Source: Serinus canaria (lineage: Eukaryota; Chordata; Aves; Passeriformes; Fringillidae). Taken from it: DNA of 64,000 bases. A program made the translations under genes and the position numbers. Below are positions 12,981 to 26,639 of the stretch, one piece after another (the stretch's first letter is position 1; every line of letters starts with the position of its first letter). The DNA lies in the NCBI RefSeq assembly GCF_022539315.1, contig NC_066316.1, positions 30,505,245 through 30,569,244 on the forward strand. The letters run 5' to 3'. Under the pieces are notes generated by a model that saw nothing but the letters and a program-made list of their open reading frames with translations, ran no database searches and was not told the origin of the DNA.

Positions 12981-15900
12981 ACAGATCTAGAGCAATTTTT
13001 TGAGCAATACTGCCAGCTTGCTTGAAGTCTGTGGCTGTTACTTCACCACAATCAGAAGAGGGATGCCTTCACACTCCAAGTATTAAACAAACATATGGAA
13101 ATATCTCTGTAAGGTGGGTAGGTTTGTCTTTGTATTTTGTGTGTTTAAGCAATAGTTTTTAATTTTGAATTTGTAAAAAACTCTGATGTTTTGAGATCTG
13201 TGTTTATTTTGTGGAAAATTGTGCAAGATAAGACTGCTTATCCTTATTAAGAGCAATCACTTATATGGGATGGATGTGGAAAATTCTCTTTTGTCTTGGT
13301 AAAATCTCCCAAACATTTCATAAAGTGCAAGGATTCAGAAAATTACATTAGCAGTTAACATATAACTGTAATGGGCAATGTACTTGTGTTGTAGTTCATG
13401 GCTAGGTCAATGTCATATATTCTAATCCTTAAATTTTTTTTGGATTAAATGTTAAAATGAACAGGATTAAGATTGGTAAATAATTAAAACCAACTGTCTC
13501 ACTGTTTTCACATTGCAGATGAGGGACTCCATCCTGCCTCATTCACTGGCAGGTTGGGCAGGATCAGCTCTTTTTAGATTAGATTTTTAATTTTTTTTTT
13601 TATTTTTTCTTTATTGGTTTCTGCTGTTAACAGGACCTTGCCTGGAGGTGGTGTCATTTGATACTGAGCAGGGACAACTCTGATGCTTTGAGGGTTTGGG
13701 TCCTGAGTTTCTGGGGAAGGAGAGGTGCAAAATAATCACACTTTGCACCTCCCATTTAGTGAGGGCTGCTACAACATGCATCTTTTCATGCAGGACAGGA
13801 AGGATGTGTTTGGTAAGAGTGGAGGGAAGGTCTCAACTGCCGCTTGGGAGGGTATCTTGTCTGGGGATGCTTTTCCCTCATCTGCTCCCCCAGTTGATAG
13901 CTGTTCTCTTCTGTGGCTAGATGGACATCTGTACACATTAAATGGAGAGGAAAATATTGCTGCTGTCTCCAAAGACAGTAGAATTGAATTTTTAGTACAG
14001 TGCTACATAGAGAATGTCTGGTTGAACAGAAGGAAAGATGAAAATACAGGTACTACATGATACAAAAGGATCTAAAGTTGGGAGGGTGGCAGGCAGAGAC
14101 GAAGAGGGAAGGCCCAGGCTTGCTCTGTGAGGACCTACAGTGGAATTCCATGAGGTCCTGGGCCTCCAACAAGTAATGTTTTGATGTTTGACCTCTGGCA
14201 CAAAAGTTGGGCATAATGATGAATGATCACAGAAATTTAAGAGGTGCTGTAAACACAGAGGAGGGTTGGGCTGTCACACAGAGAAAAATGTACTGTCTTG
14301 AGGGCTTCAGTAGCAGTAGAAATGGGGAAAGATTTAGTATGTAAAGAGTAAGATCATATTTGAAGAGTTTTTTTAGTTCTTTTCTCATAAATAGATATGT
14401 AACAGATACAGGTCTTCAGGCATAACTCTCTGAGATATGGCAGTCAGCATAGTTCATTTTAAAGCAGAATTAGATTTTAATAAATATAATGGTATTCTGC
14501 TGGCAAACTACCATGACTTGGTTTGTAGCAGATTTTAGGACTAGTCTTTGCTCAGCAATGATCTTTTGAGTCATATGATTTTGTGCATGCCCTCTTTATT
14601 TAATTAGTCTTCTTCAGTTATGAGCATCATACACAGTAGTAAAGAAAAGGGAGATTCGACATCCCACTGATAAGAGACATACAGTAAAATGATACACAGA
14701 ATGGAAACTTTACCTGGACTTTGTACAGTCCTTGCTGTTTTCTCTGAAGTGTTTTAGTACAGTGTTTAGGAGTCACTGTGCTTTATGGCTGGAACACTAA
14801 GAAGCAGTATGAAGTGAGACCTGAAGGGAAGCAAACCTGCACTGAGTCACCTGTAAAGTGACATGCAGATGTTTCCAGTTTCCTTATACACACAGTTCAT
14901 TAGAACTTGTGTACTTTAGGATATCTATCACAGTGCATTTAGTATTATGTAAGCAGAAACATCTAGGCAGAGCTCAGTCTCCTTGACATTTCAGAAACAA
15001 CTTTTTTTGCTTACATTTTAGAGTGTGATGAATTTGGATGTTCAATAAAACAAATTAGCATAATGGTTTGCATATAGGATATGGATCTTTTGACAAGGTA
15101 TCAGATTATAAATGAAACTCATCTGCATTTAGCCAGGAGGCACTTTGTTTGCTTATATAACCTGACTCCATCACTATCAGCGCTCTAGCCCTTACCATGT
15201 TATGCCATTGAGAGGGAGAATAGCTTGAATTAGTCATGAACTATTTTTAGTATATATTTGGCAAGGGATAGGGTCAAAAGGAAAGAGGAAATTAAGGGTA
15301 AGAGAAAAAGTTGTCTGTCTAATTTAAATGTTGAATGCTGTATGGTGATTATTAGAGGTAGCAAGAGCTAACAGGAAGTGATTTTTACCAAAATTCACCC
15401 TGTTATGTATGCGGTTGAGGTTGATGCTGGAATCTAGAAGAAATTTATTACACAATTTGATTTATTTATTAATTTTTTTTAGTCATACTAGCACTGGATG
15501 CTGAAGTGAATAGGGAGCTTGTAAACTAGTAGAATGGTTTCAGTACACCACACTTTGAATGGTATGTCAGAAGGCAGAGATGAGTGCTCTATACTTTCTG
15601 AAACTGGAAGGTGCCTCCAAGAGTGGAGAGCACGAGGGCAAGTAATGGCTAAAAACATGCTGAACAGTAGAGATAGTTTCTGTAGATAGAACTGTGATGA
15701 TGAAACTGTGACAAGCCAATGGCTATTGACATATGAACACAAAGTGTATGGAAGGATCTTTTTTGTTGACTCCCATTGCTGTCCCAGAAAGAAAACCAAG
15801 CTAAGTAATTTCCACCTGTCATAAATGGGAGTTGGTAAGGCTAGGAATGTTCTCAGTACATCAGAGTTAAGTTCATGAAGTGTGGGAATATTTTTTTAAA

Positions 15901-18151
15901 AATTTACCACCTACATGCCTGATAAAGTTCATTTAAGATCTATTGATGAAGAGAAGATATGTTAAATAATTTAAAGATAACTTATCAATTTCATTAGAAA
16001 ACATGATGCCTTTTTTCTCACTTCATGGACTGAGTGAACAAATATGTGACTACGTCCATGCTGCTATAATTTTTAAAGGAAAAGAACTGGGATTCAAAAG
16101 TAGAGCTTCAGAGAATGTTGGAGAAGCCACATAGCAAGAGCAATTAGGAATGGAACTGTCTCAGGAAGAATACAGAGTTTCAGACACCGGTGGAGCCTAT
16201 CCAGACAAAAGTGTCCTTCATGCTGTGAGACTGGGCTGGATCTAAAGCAAGCAGAGATGGTGAGAGTCCTGGCTACAGCACAAGAGTGGTTTCAGGGTAG
16301 TGGACATAGTGGTATGGAGGTTAAAACACATGCAGGTTACCATTTATGAGAGGTGACTAAACACAGAAGGCAGCTGATTATTAAAGCACTTGGCAGTTTG
16401 TTGAAGGCTTCAGTTAAACCATGCTTTCTGTCCTTCCCTCATGCAACATCTTAAGTACAGTTTGAAAATATAACTCTGCCACCTAAACTTTGTGTTCCTT
16501 AGGCTCTAGTCACAGAAATCTTGCTTCTTCCAGTCTAGAAAATACAGTACCCGCCTGGTGAAGGAAGACCATAAGGAATCAGTGTATATAAAGGAGTATA
16601 AACTCTTTAATTTTGACCAAATCATACAGTGTCTGTTTGCTGTGAGAAATTCAGTCATGAGTATCCTGGGAAAGATTTTCTGTCTCACATTTACTAGCAA
16701 GGGATGTCACTAGCTATTTGAAACATCTCTGATTTTGTAAAAGCATTATTCTAACCAGTGTTAGTTTGTTCTCTTATTTTTCTAAATCAGTCTACGGAAA
16801 CTCAAGTTCATGGCTGAGTAAAATATTAATGATAAGCAGAGAACACGTTCAAGTGGTAGGTCCATGTAATCTTCATTAAGTCTATGCTGTAAATGCCAAG
16901 AAATCAGAGTCACTTCAAATAATTTAGATTAGGGACTCTTTGAACTGTGTGGCTTGTTTCAAAGCCAATATCCTGCTTTTACTATGAGCAAGGAAATCCT
17001 GCTGATGTTAATAGAATTCCAGGCATGCTTGCCAGGATGTCAGCAAGAAAGCCTTTTGCATTGACTTGGACTGGAGAACACTATTTATCTTGCCTCTGCA
17101 GTTCCAGGACTCTGAAACTTGCCCTATTTCTTGGATCAAAGATTTGGTGGTCTTGCAGTCTCTCTGGGGAAGAAATTTGTTCAACAGGATTTTGGGTGGG
17201 ACCAACCATATATGCCATGTAGGACTAAAAAGCTGGAGGGGCAGAAAGGAGCTTTTAGTTTTTCTTTTCTTAGATGAAAAATTTCATTATTTCAGATGCT
17301 GCTGGAATTCTGTTCAAATACTGTAAAAAGAGTGCCTTGAAGATTTTGTTGTTGTTTAAAACAGGAGAGAAAAGCCACTTAGTTAATGCGCTGGATCTGT
17401 GCATCAGAAGGAACCTGAGTGTCCTTATGCCTGCTTCACAACTCAGGGAAATGAAGCTTAGGGAAGTAAGCCTGGCTTGCCCAAGATCATGCATCACAGA
17501 GAATTGGATGGAGTGGTAGAGCTTTTTTTTTTACCGTGAAGGGACATCCAGGTCTCCTAGAGAGTAAGGCTGAGGTAGCAGCCTACTGTCACTAGGTTCT
17601 TTTAAAAATACCAAAACTTTTTCACCAAAGATCTGACCAAATCAAGCTGTTTTGAAATGAACACTTTGAGTTTAGTTGAGTAATGTTAGAGAGTCAATCC
17701 AGACTTGCAGCTACCAAGTAAGTGTATGTCAGAATACAGCTAGATTTTCTTTTTGCCCTAAACTGAAATTAGCTGGAAAAGACTAAAGCCAGTAGCAAAT
17801 TTCTGCTTTGTTCTTCCAAAATGTTTAATTTATGAAAAATCGGTGAGGAAAAGAGGGAAGGGTGATAGCTGTACATGAACTTCTGTTTTTTCATTTGGAG
17901 TGATTCTGCATTCTGTTTGACTGTAAATTAAAATTTAAAGCAAAGTTGCAGCATTGGTGTCAGTGATAGTTATAGCTCTGGTGCCCCTGTTCTTAGAGAT
18001 TATTTTCTCACCTATTTGGATGTTGAGTGTTTAGGGTCTTCATGCTCTGCATCAACAGATTTCAGATGAGGAACTGGGTGCAGCATTTTCCAGTGAAATC
18101 TGTAATGATTTCTTTTGTATTTTGATTTTTATTTTGGTAGTATGCTTATCT
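12981..18151. other. Unique DNA; possible conserved noncoding patch near 15.05-15.2 kb
   Basis: No recognisable coding sequence or interspersed repeat. The plus-strand frame at 13725-14060 and the minus-strand frame at 15488-15799 have no splice support or protein motif. The part at about 15030-15240 is rich in TAAT and TTTGCAT-type words and could be conserved noncoding DNA, but that needs an alignment. Confidence 0.5.
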
Positions 18152-18294
18152 GTTCAAAAGTTAAGGTTCCCATAGCAGTGTTAGCATGGCCACACTGCAC
18201 ATATGCAGCATTTCCAATAACTGTTAATTTATGCTCGCTCTGTATCTAGAATGTTGCTGAATTACTGTTGCTGTGGGAACCTAAACTTTTGAGC
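18152..18294. repeat. Long imperfect inverted repeat
   Basis: Arm 1 (18152-18178) contains CAAAAGTTAAGGTTCCCATA. Arm 2 (18268-18294) reads, in reverse complement, CAAAAGTTTAGGTTCCCACA. The 27-bp arms agree at all but about four positions. The 89-bp centre contains a further perfect 7-bp stem, GCAGTGT (18175-18181) with ACACTGC (18192-18198). Ancient palindromic vertebrate repeats (Eulor/UCON type) and short inverted-repeat DNA transposons look like this. The loop is too long for a canonical microRNA precursor. Confidence 0.75.
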
Positions 18295-18960
18295 CTTCTG
18301 ACTTCTTTACCTAGCTTAATGCCCACTGAACTTCTTTCTTTATTTCTTGAGAGCTGTATATGTTAGAAAACAGTGGTCAAAGTCAAAACCAATTTTGAAC
18401 GTATTTAAAGTAAGCAGTTTTAAATTTGAATTTCTATCTAAGGTAGTTACCCTAGAACAAACAGCACAATAGCTGCACAGTCTGGGGTATGCCCCCAGTT
18501 CGTTCAGAAATCAAGTGCTGCTACAGCTGCTGGCATATTCCTCTACCCACATTTACCTCAACAGGCAGGATTCTTTGAGTGTAGACCAGGGCCATCCTTG
18601 GCAGCAATTCCCGACCGTGTGAGTGGGGAGAAGGCATTCAATGACATGGATACTATTTTCAAGTCATGTGATGAGGTTCATCTACCAGTAATAATATTTT
18701 TAGCATGCTCTGAAAATCACTTGATGTACTTGTAATTAATTTTATTGACTCCTCTCAAAATGATTTAGGGGAGCTACTAACCAGAGTTACTGTAGGTGAT
18801 TGCAGGTTCTTCTTGAAATTAAACAGTAGGGGTCTCCAGTTGTGCAATGACAACTTCTGCACTGCTTCTTTTAAAAGCACGATGATTTAAGGATTCACCT
18901 GCATGAGGAAAATTGATTGGCAGGACTGTTCCCTTCTAACTATGAGGGTATAATTTAGCT

Positions 18961-19125
18961 GTTCTAGAATAACTCCCACATGTGGATGAAATATTCCAAA
19001 ATAAAAATGATTTTATTCTATAACTATTATTTCACTTTGGGAATGGAGCAATTATCCCAGAATAAAATAATCACCCTACTTCCAGAGCAGAATAATTATT
19101 ACAGAATCAGAGTTACTTATTTTGG
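18961..19125. repeat. MITE-like array of TTCCAGAATAA-type motifs
   Basis: Variants of the 11-mer TTCCAGAATAA recur at 18962-18972, 18994-19004, 19055-19065 and near 19087. One copy lies in the opposite sense at 19013-19023. Iterated motifs in both orientations within about 160 bp of AT-rich DNA resemble degraded nonautonomous DNA transposons known from sauropsid genomes. The family assignment is inference. Boundaries are approximate, and no target-site duplication was recognised. Confidence 0.4.
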
Positions 19126-22100
19126 ACTAGTGCATGAGCACTGAGGAGCTGTTAGGGAGAAGTTGTTTTACTATATTTGCCCTCCCTAGTGCTCACAGGC
19201 AAGTGAATCCTGCTGGTCATACTTTGCAGCTGGTGGCCTTGAAGTTGTGTTGGGGAACAACAACTGCAAATAAGTTGTCTTCAGTCTATATGTGCTACAA
19301 AGAAGGGTCTTCAGTCATATAACCTGAAATTCCAGGTTAAAAATCCATCTTAGTCTCGAAGGGTGCTTTTAGAGGTTCATTAGGACAGGTGATTCCACAA
19401 TAGTTGATTTAAATAATGTGTCCATTACTAATTGGACACAAGGGTCTGGGTGATTTTTGATACTGGAAGCCTTGATGGTGGGACTTATCCAAGCCCAAAG
19501 GGCTGGAGATTGGAGCTGCTCAAGCGAGGTGCCTGTAGGTTTGTAAGGCAATGTGGGAGAATATCAAGGGGATGGGTGAGTTTGCCCTTTGCTAGGGTCA
19601 GATCAGGGTGTCTCAGCCCCTTCTCCTGCCCTGGCCAAGCCAGGCTGTTCCTCCCAGGAGAGGATGAGTGGTGGGGTCCTGTGGGAGCCAGGTTAGAGGT
19701 GCTGGCCTGTGGCAAGCGCAGGAAGTCTTGGGATGCCAGCGTCTGGAGGGAACTTGACATACTTCCAGAGTCAGTGCAGTTCACTGGTGACGACATACAA
19801 TTGCTGTCACCTAGGAAATGAAACATGTTCCCATGGCAACCCCAAGGCTGCGTTATTACTCAGCTTCAAAATGTTGACAGTTGGAAAAAGGCCTCTTCAG
19901 ATATCACCCCCCGCCCACCCCACGGGGTTTTTTTCCTCCTTAATAAATGCACTTTATTATTTAATCTGAAACAGTCAGGAGAAAGGCATATCTTTAACTC
20001 AAGATACTTCATAGAAATAAACCTTTAGAAGAAAAAAAGGCAAGATGCTTTAGACACTTAAAAACTCCACTGTCTCCTAAAATAGTTTCAGATCCTGTGA
20101 AGGTAATTTTAATGAAGTGTATGGCACTTCAGTTGGCTTAAATCATTAGTCAGCTTCTGAATTATTTTTTAAAAATTATTTTACATTGTTTGAATTACTC
20201 TGAAAGTCTCCAACTGTAAACTGTAGCTTTGTTTTGTAACCATATAAACAACCTAGGAATTGAAACCTTCATTTTATGGTAGTATGAATGGAGACACATT
20301 TGCTGGATGCTGCCTTCAGCATTTCTTCAATATTTTTTTTCCATTTTCTTTAACCTGGCCTGGTAACATGTGCCCTGCCTTGGGGGTACATTAGACTTTT
20401 GACTTGCTTGCAAAGTTTGTTTCCCTCTGTTACTGGTAACACGGACAAAGCATTCACTGAGACCATATCTGTGTTAGTTTTTGCACTGTGCCAACTACAA
20501 TGTGCCTCTTCTTACTCTGTGTTCATTCTCTTGCTTATATAGCAAAGTATATCTTGGCTTGATTTTGTTATTATTTTCACTTATCCTTTGCCTCCTTGGT
20601 CTGTAGTATTAGGAAGATCTCATTCTTTACCATTTTAACCTATTTTTCATTACTTGGTAGGTTTTCATCTTACTCTTAGTATCCACCTCGAGGTAGTTAT
20701 TAATCCAGCAGATCTGATGCCCCTTAACACAAGTCCTCATAATTTGAGGAAATACAATTTGGGAATTTACGCCCTGGGTACTTCTGACTTGGAGAAGTTC
20801 CAGACTTACTTCACACTCAAGTCCCTGACATCCTCCATCTGATTTTTACGAACAGAGTTTAACTGAGGTAACTGTTTTAATTGTAGAAATGTGTTGTGGA
20901 GTTTTTCTTTATATTTCCAGTTAATTTTAAAGGGACACCTCTTATGATCCTTCTGTCCAAGGTAATAGTCTATATTTAGATTTTTTTAAATTGTCCTTGC
21001 TGCTCACTGAAAGCAAATATAAATTTGCTTTTCTTAGTGCATTGAATAGCTGAAGAGGTTAGAGTAGCTGATTGTATCTGTCATCTTTAGCTCCTAAATC
21101 ATATGAGAAAAAGGTTCATCATTGTTAATATTATTACTCCCTGCTAATGCTGTTGAACAAAATCTATCATTTTACTGTGATATGTTTTTATTTCACTGTA
21201 AAATACTGAAATTCAACTTCTGATGTTGTCTGGAGGAAAACAATCCAGAATAGCTCACAATCATCTGTTCACTGAAATTTCTGTGTTCAGTGTAACTATT
21301 ACAGTTTCCATGTAGTTCCACTTCATTCTGGATCAACCAGGAATTAGTAATACGTGAACAAAAGTAGATGGTGATTCCTCTACATTGAGAAGCTTATGTG
21401 AACTGTTGCAGTGTTTCACTGTTTCTGCTAAAACTAAACCTTAAACTGGTAAAGGACTTCTCTCTTGAAGTGTGAGCAACCTTTTATCTGGAAAGGCATT
21501 TCAGTACTTAACTCACTGTTAACTCTGCTCATAAGGTTGATATTGGCAACACTCCCATCAGCTGCTGATTTGGGAGGTGCTGACTAATCCAACCACTGTC
21601 AGGTAATCTCTTGGCTGTGACCTCAAGTCAGCTGAGGTGTTGTGAGGTTGTAGAGATGGAATGACAGGTTAGTCACAAGGGCCACTGAGATGGATTAAAC
21701 CTTTGCAAAGAATGTAGAAAATCTTGCCCCAGAATCTGGTTGTATTTCCATACCCTAACCCTCAGGGATGATTTAAAATAGATGTTAGGTTTCCAACTGT
21801 CTCTGGAGATGTCCTGGTCTACTGGTGCCTGCGAAGCTTTCTCTGTCATATTGATCAGAACTGCATGGGAAGGTGGAATCATGATGCACTAAAAATAAGA
21901 ACAGCACAGGTGCAAGGTGTATTACCCTTTGGCAGGGATATAAATGCAGATATCTGCATTCTCGGAGGGATATTTTTTTTCTCCATCATTCATTAAACCA
22001 AATAAAGGTTAAAAGATTTGAATAGAAGTCAGCTATTTGAGGAGTGGTTAAGGTAGCAAAGCACAGGCATACATGTAATGTGGTTTTAGACTTCCTGTGG

Positions 22101-22582
22101 TACCCCAGACATTGGCAAAGAGATGGCAGTCAAGATGTGGGTTTTATGGGAGACCCACCCTCTTCTAGGGCAGCAGCTGAAAGCCATACTGAATACCCTA
22201 TGACTCCTAAAAACACCTAAGTTCCTCTCCAAATAGCTCTGTGGATCTAGGCTTTACTCACTGGTGTCACTGCTCTGCTGGGCATTCATCTGCTGAGCCC
22301 GTTCACACAAATGACACTGTGTGTGAATGCTGGGCTTGCAAACTTCATTTTCTGGTCATTTCCTCTCAAACAATAAGCTTTTCCAAAGCTCAGCTGAGTC
22401 CTTGCTGTTCTGCCTGACAATCCTTATTCTTTTAAAGAAAGATCCTTGTCCAGAGCTCATTGGGGAAAATGAGAGACTATGATAAGGTAATTGATTCCTC
22501 TTTGCTGACCTTGACAGAAGGGAAAGGGATTAGAGATCTTAATTTTATTTTATTTTTGTAAGCTTCCTCAAGAGAGAGGACC

Positions 22583-22610
22583 TTTTTTTTTTCTTTTTTT
22601 TTTTTTTTTT
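22583..22610. repeat. Poly-T tract
   Basis: A nearly pure T run of 28 bases interrupted by a single C and followed by CCCC. It may be a homopolymer expansion or an old reverse-oriented poly-A tail. No retroposed gene is visible beside it. Confidence 0.9.
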
Positions 22611-24810
22611 CCCCACTCCCTACTTTGACTTCTCTCCCTGTCCCTCGTGTTTTCTATTAGCCTTTTTTCCCCCTAGGTCAACATCCTGTCTCTGGTTACT
22701 CCGTGAGGTACATCTCCCTAAGCCTGTGTAATCACTGAAGGGCAGAGTGTCCTGCAAGCTTAGCAGGCAGTGCTGTTACTGACTAGTGAGTTGTAGTTTG
22801 CAGACTGACCATGGTGAAGACCAATAAAATATTAGAGAACAGCAAGATTAAGGGGGGGGGGGTGGTAAAAAGGTTGCTCAGCAACAACGTGACATAAGCA
22901 TGGTTGCAATCTATTTTTACAGCTAGAAGGTTGCAAAAGACTCTAGGAGATTTTCATTTTTTCAGAACCTTATTCATATTTGTGGGATGAGAGTGGCCTG
23001 AAGGGAGGAAAAGCTGTACAGACTGGGCTAATAGCTTGTACACTTGTAATTGCCTCATTGTACAGCCAGGAGTTGGCAGCAGATTAAGAAAGAACAGCCA
23101 AGTACGATGGTTATCCCATAGTTGTTGAGGGAAAAGGCCATGGCTATAAGACAAGGAGATGTTAGTAGAGAAGCACAGTTGCAGGTAACATCCAGAAGTC
23201 ACTTTTCCCATGCATCAGATATGATTAAAAAAAAAAAATTCTTTACAAAGTCACCATATGAGTATATATTTCATTTGGCCAGCCAAAATATCTGCCAAAC
23301 GAATTGCTCTGTGCCTCTGAAAAAAGGCATAAGCTTTTTTCCCAGTTTTTCTTTTCACATTCCTTCCTAATCCCCTAGTAACATTTTTGCCACACACAAA
23401 CCCCACCTTCCTTCTGATTATAAGTCCAGTGGTCACAAAATTTATCTTGCTTTTCTCAGGGAACAGCTAGGGGGGAGTGTCAAGTCAAGCTGTCCCTGTG
23501 CAAAGATCACAAGTTTGATTAGCTGGAGTCCTGAAATCAGAGTGAGCCATGCCAGTTTATGGCTTCCTCAAATGTTTCATTTATCCTTTTGGGAAGAGGT
23601 GCATTGCACACAATTGACATGACCTATAACTACCATAGCATGGATTGATTAGTTTGGCATCAGACAGAGAAGCAAAATAGGAAGGTGGAAAGAAAGCAGA
23701 AAAATTTAGAAGAGGAAGCAAATGTGGCACGAATTAAAGATAAATACTTGATCTAAGTTTAGTATGAAACTTTTTAAACTTCTTGAAGGGTTAGAGAGAA
23801 TGACTTTGCACAGTGGTAGCATCTCTTTATCAATCCTTTCATCACTTGAAACTGTACAGACAAGTTCCTCTCAATCTACATCATAGTTTTCAATTGAAGG
23901 TGGTTCTACATAAATGATTTTAAAACCTTACCCTTTGTCCCATTCTAAAAATGTTTTTATTGGCTTTTGAGATTTTCTTTATTGATGCTTAGACTTTAAT
24001 TTTATAGTAATGATAAATACAGGCCTTCTGCCTGATAAATATCTGCTTTTGAAGTCTACAGTTCACATGAAAAGTTGAAAATGTCACTATTAGATTATTT
24101 GGATCTTTTCCACATATATTGTCCTCTTTTCCTTGTCTTCTTTTTGAGCTTCTCATTCTGAGAAAGCTTAATAAAAATTTTTGAGACACCAAGTGTGAAC
24201 TCCATGCAAGATATATACACAATTTACTTAATTTTAAAAAATGTTTGCCGGTGGCAGATGCCCTCAATCAAACAAACCTGTCTATGTAAAACATTTTGCA
24301 TGCATTTTTAATGTACCTGAAGCAGGAAGAGTACTTGTCTTTTGAGATGATTTTTGAATTTCTTTCCTCTGGCTTAGTTTTTATGGATGCCTTTTCAATA
24401 TTAACACATTTAAGCTATATAATCCTACTGAACTGCAACTTACTGTCATTCCATACAAATTTGTACTCCATCTCAATCCTGCTGATTATTATTTACTTTG
24501 GATCAAACAAAACATCCTTGCAATTGCGGAGTTAGTTTTTGTAATGGCATCCCCTACAATTTCTTTCCCTTAAACATTTCTTTAAATGTATTTGACCTGC
24601 TATGGTGTCAGTTCATGCATTACTGTGTTTATGTGCCTGAGAACTGTGTTTTTGCATGTGCATTTGGGAACTTGGATTCAGGAACTAGTCCTTTTGTTTC
24701 AAGTAACAATAATGGATATAAAACAACTGTAATACTCTTATTTTGTCTCTGGCCTGGCTGTTTTCTTTATATTCTAACATCTGCTGCCATCCTGTGGTAC
24801 ACAGAGAAAG

Positions 24811-24826
24811 GCACACACACACACAC
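24811..24826. repeat. (CA)n microsatellite
   Basis: Eight CA units followed by AAACAAA. It is a simple repeat. Confidence 0.9.
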
Positions 24827-25943
24827 AAACAAATGACAGAGTAACATAAATTGGGAATGTTTAAATATGCAAAAGGAAGGAACCTGCAGAGGTCTTGAGA
24901 TAACACAACTGATCTTCACTTCTTGCTAGTTTGAGCAGTGTAGCGTGCATCTCTTTCTCACATATATCAAAAGGAAGGCGTGTGTATCATAGTAAGAATG
25001 AAGAAAAGTTCTGGGTAGTTCCACTGAAGGTGCTAAGGAAATCTGAGGTTTGGATTTTTTAAAACTGGGAATTCTTCTTTAAGAAAGAAAAAAAATTTCA
25101 AACACCTTTCCTTCTTACTGCTTAGCTATTACATTGAAAATTTCTTTAAGAGCTGTCGAGTGCCAGATGCTTGAAAATTTGTTCACAGTGCTGCAAAGAA
25201 GGAAGCTTCATGCAAAGGCTGCTTATAAGGCAAGCTGGGTTCTCATATTGGTTTGATCTGCAGTGATGAGGAAAACCTAGAGCCAGTTTTTGTGACACAC
25301 AGAGAAAGAAGGCAATGATGTGCTTTAGGTTAGCTGGTGTCTTACTGGCTCATGATCTCATGATTGTGTAAGGTATGTCAGACACTCATCTGCATCTTTT
25401 TCTTGTAGGATTGTTACCTTTGAAAGTTAGATGGGTACTCTTTAGCAAGTTAGAGAAGAGAAACATTTTCATATTGCTCTTAACAATTAAGAACACCCAG
25501 AATCTGAGACATATTCCTGATGAATGGTTTGGGTTTTTCTTGTGGAGGGCCTTCATTTCAACAAATCAGTGTAGTCTTGATGACAGAGCTTCAGATCAGC
25601 CGTAAAGGTAGTGTCTATATTCCTTTATGAAAACATTTCACAGTTTTGTGTAGCACTTGTCATCTGAAACAGAGTAAAAGCCTGGGAGAAAAACACCAGT
25701 GGCTCTTCATTTTCTGCCTTTGCTCACCTGCTCCCTCTTTGCACTTTCTGAGAGTCCAGCCTTCACCCTGATAGCTGGGACCAGCCTGGACAGGACTTTT
25801 AGAGGTTTCTCACATACTACAGAGATCAGAGAACCTCTTCCTAACTCCTGGGTCATCTTATAAATCAGTCAGCACTCCTCAGTTCTCTAAAGCATTTTGA
25901 CGGCTACTAAATAGGTGGATTAATTCAGGCTCATACTCAATAA

Positions 25944-25982
25944 TTATATATATATATATGTATGTATGTATGTATATGTATG
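25944..25982. repeat. Compound (TA)n-(TATG)n microsatellite
   Basis: A run of TA dinucleotides passes directly into four to five TATG units. This kind of compound microsatellite is usually length-polymorphic. Confidence 0.9.
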
Positions 25983-26639
25983 AAAAGTGAGAGCAAAGGT
26001 CACTTTGATCTGGAGGTTGACAAAAAATCCAAAATGCACAAACAATACTGTTCTTAATTTAGGTATTCAAGGTGGCATTTTGTTACCTTTCCTAAGTCAG
26101 ACATACTTGGCTGTGTACAGAAAAGGGAAATCTTATAGAATTGGACCTAAGAGTGTGAGGAAATAGGACTAAGTTTGAGTGTAGAACTGCTTGGCTCTAG
26201 CTCCCAAGTTTCTGTTACTTGGCATTGGTTTTTTCTGATAAGATTTGTCCCCTTAAACTACTTGGCAATCTAGGTTTTTCTTACTGCTCTTTCCTCCTTG
26301 CCTTTTCAAGGTGTGAGCGATTGTGAGGTGTTTCAGGTTTTTTTGCAAAGTAGCAGGCATTCAGATTTTCCCCTTCTCCACCAAGAAATGAGAACTGAAA
26401 ATGCAGTTATTCTCTGGTGAGGACTGTTGCAAGTACTTTTTGCTTCTGAGCTCAATAGAAACTTGGATGACATGACTGGAAAAGGTTTGGTCTTTCTTCT
26501 AGGTGAGAAGGATGAAGAACAGAATTGATATTAGATGTAGCAAAGACTTAGTGATGCTGTAAATGTTAACAGTCTTGCAGAAAACCCGAGGCAGTGAGAC
26601 ATTGTGCCAGCTCTCTAAGCAGACAGATGAGTAAAAGCA

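Larger units (their letters stand above)
19126..26639. other. Unique DNA with simple repeats, no gene recognised
   Basis: No protein-like frame has convincing splice support. The stretch at 19560-19800 is somewhat GC-rich, which accounts for overlapping open frames on both strands there. A C-rich run lies at 19904-19921, poly-T at 22583-22610 and an 11-base poly-G at 22852-22862. Microsatellites are listed separately. Confidence 0.55.

Noticed and set aside
14709..18047. Several 30-45 nt minus-strand segments between good acceptor and donor sites (near 14709, 15196 and 18011)
   Set aside because: Open in several frames because they are short. Their number matches chance expectation for splice motifs.
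24784..24800. CTCF-like match CCACAGGATGGCAG on the minus strand
   Set aside because: Two mismatches at informative core positions (YAG) and no supporting context.
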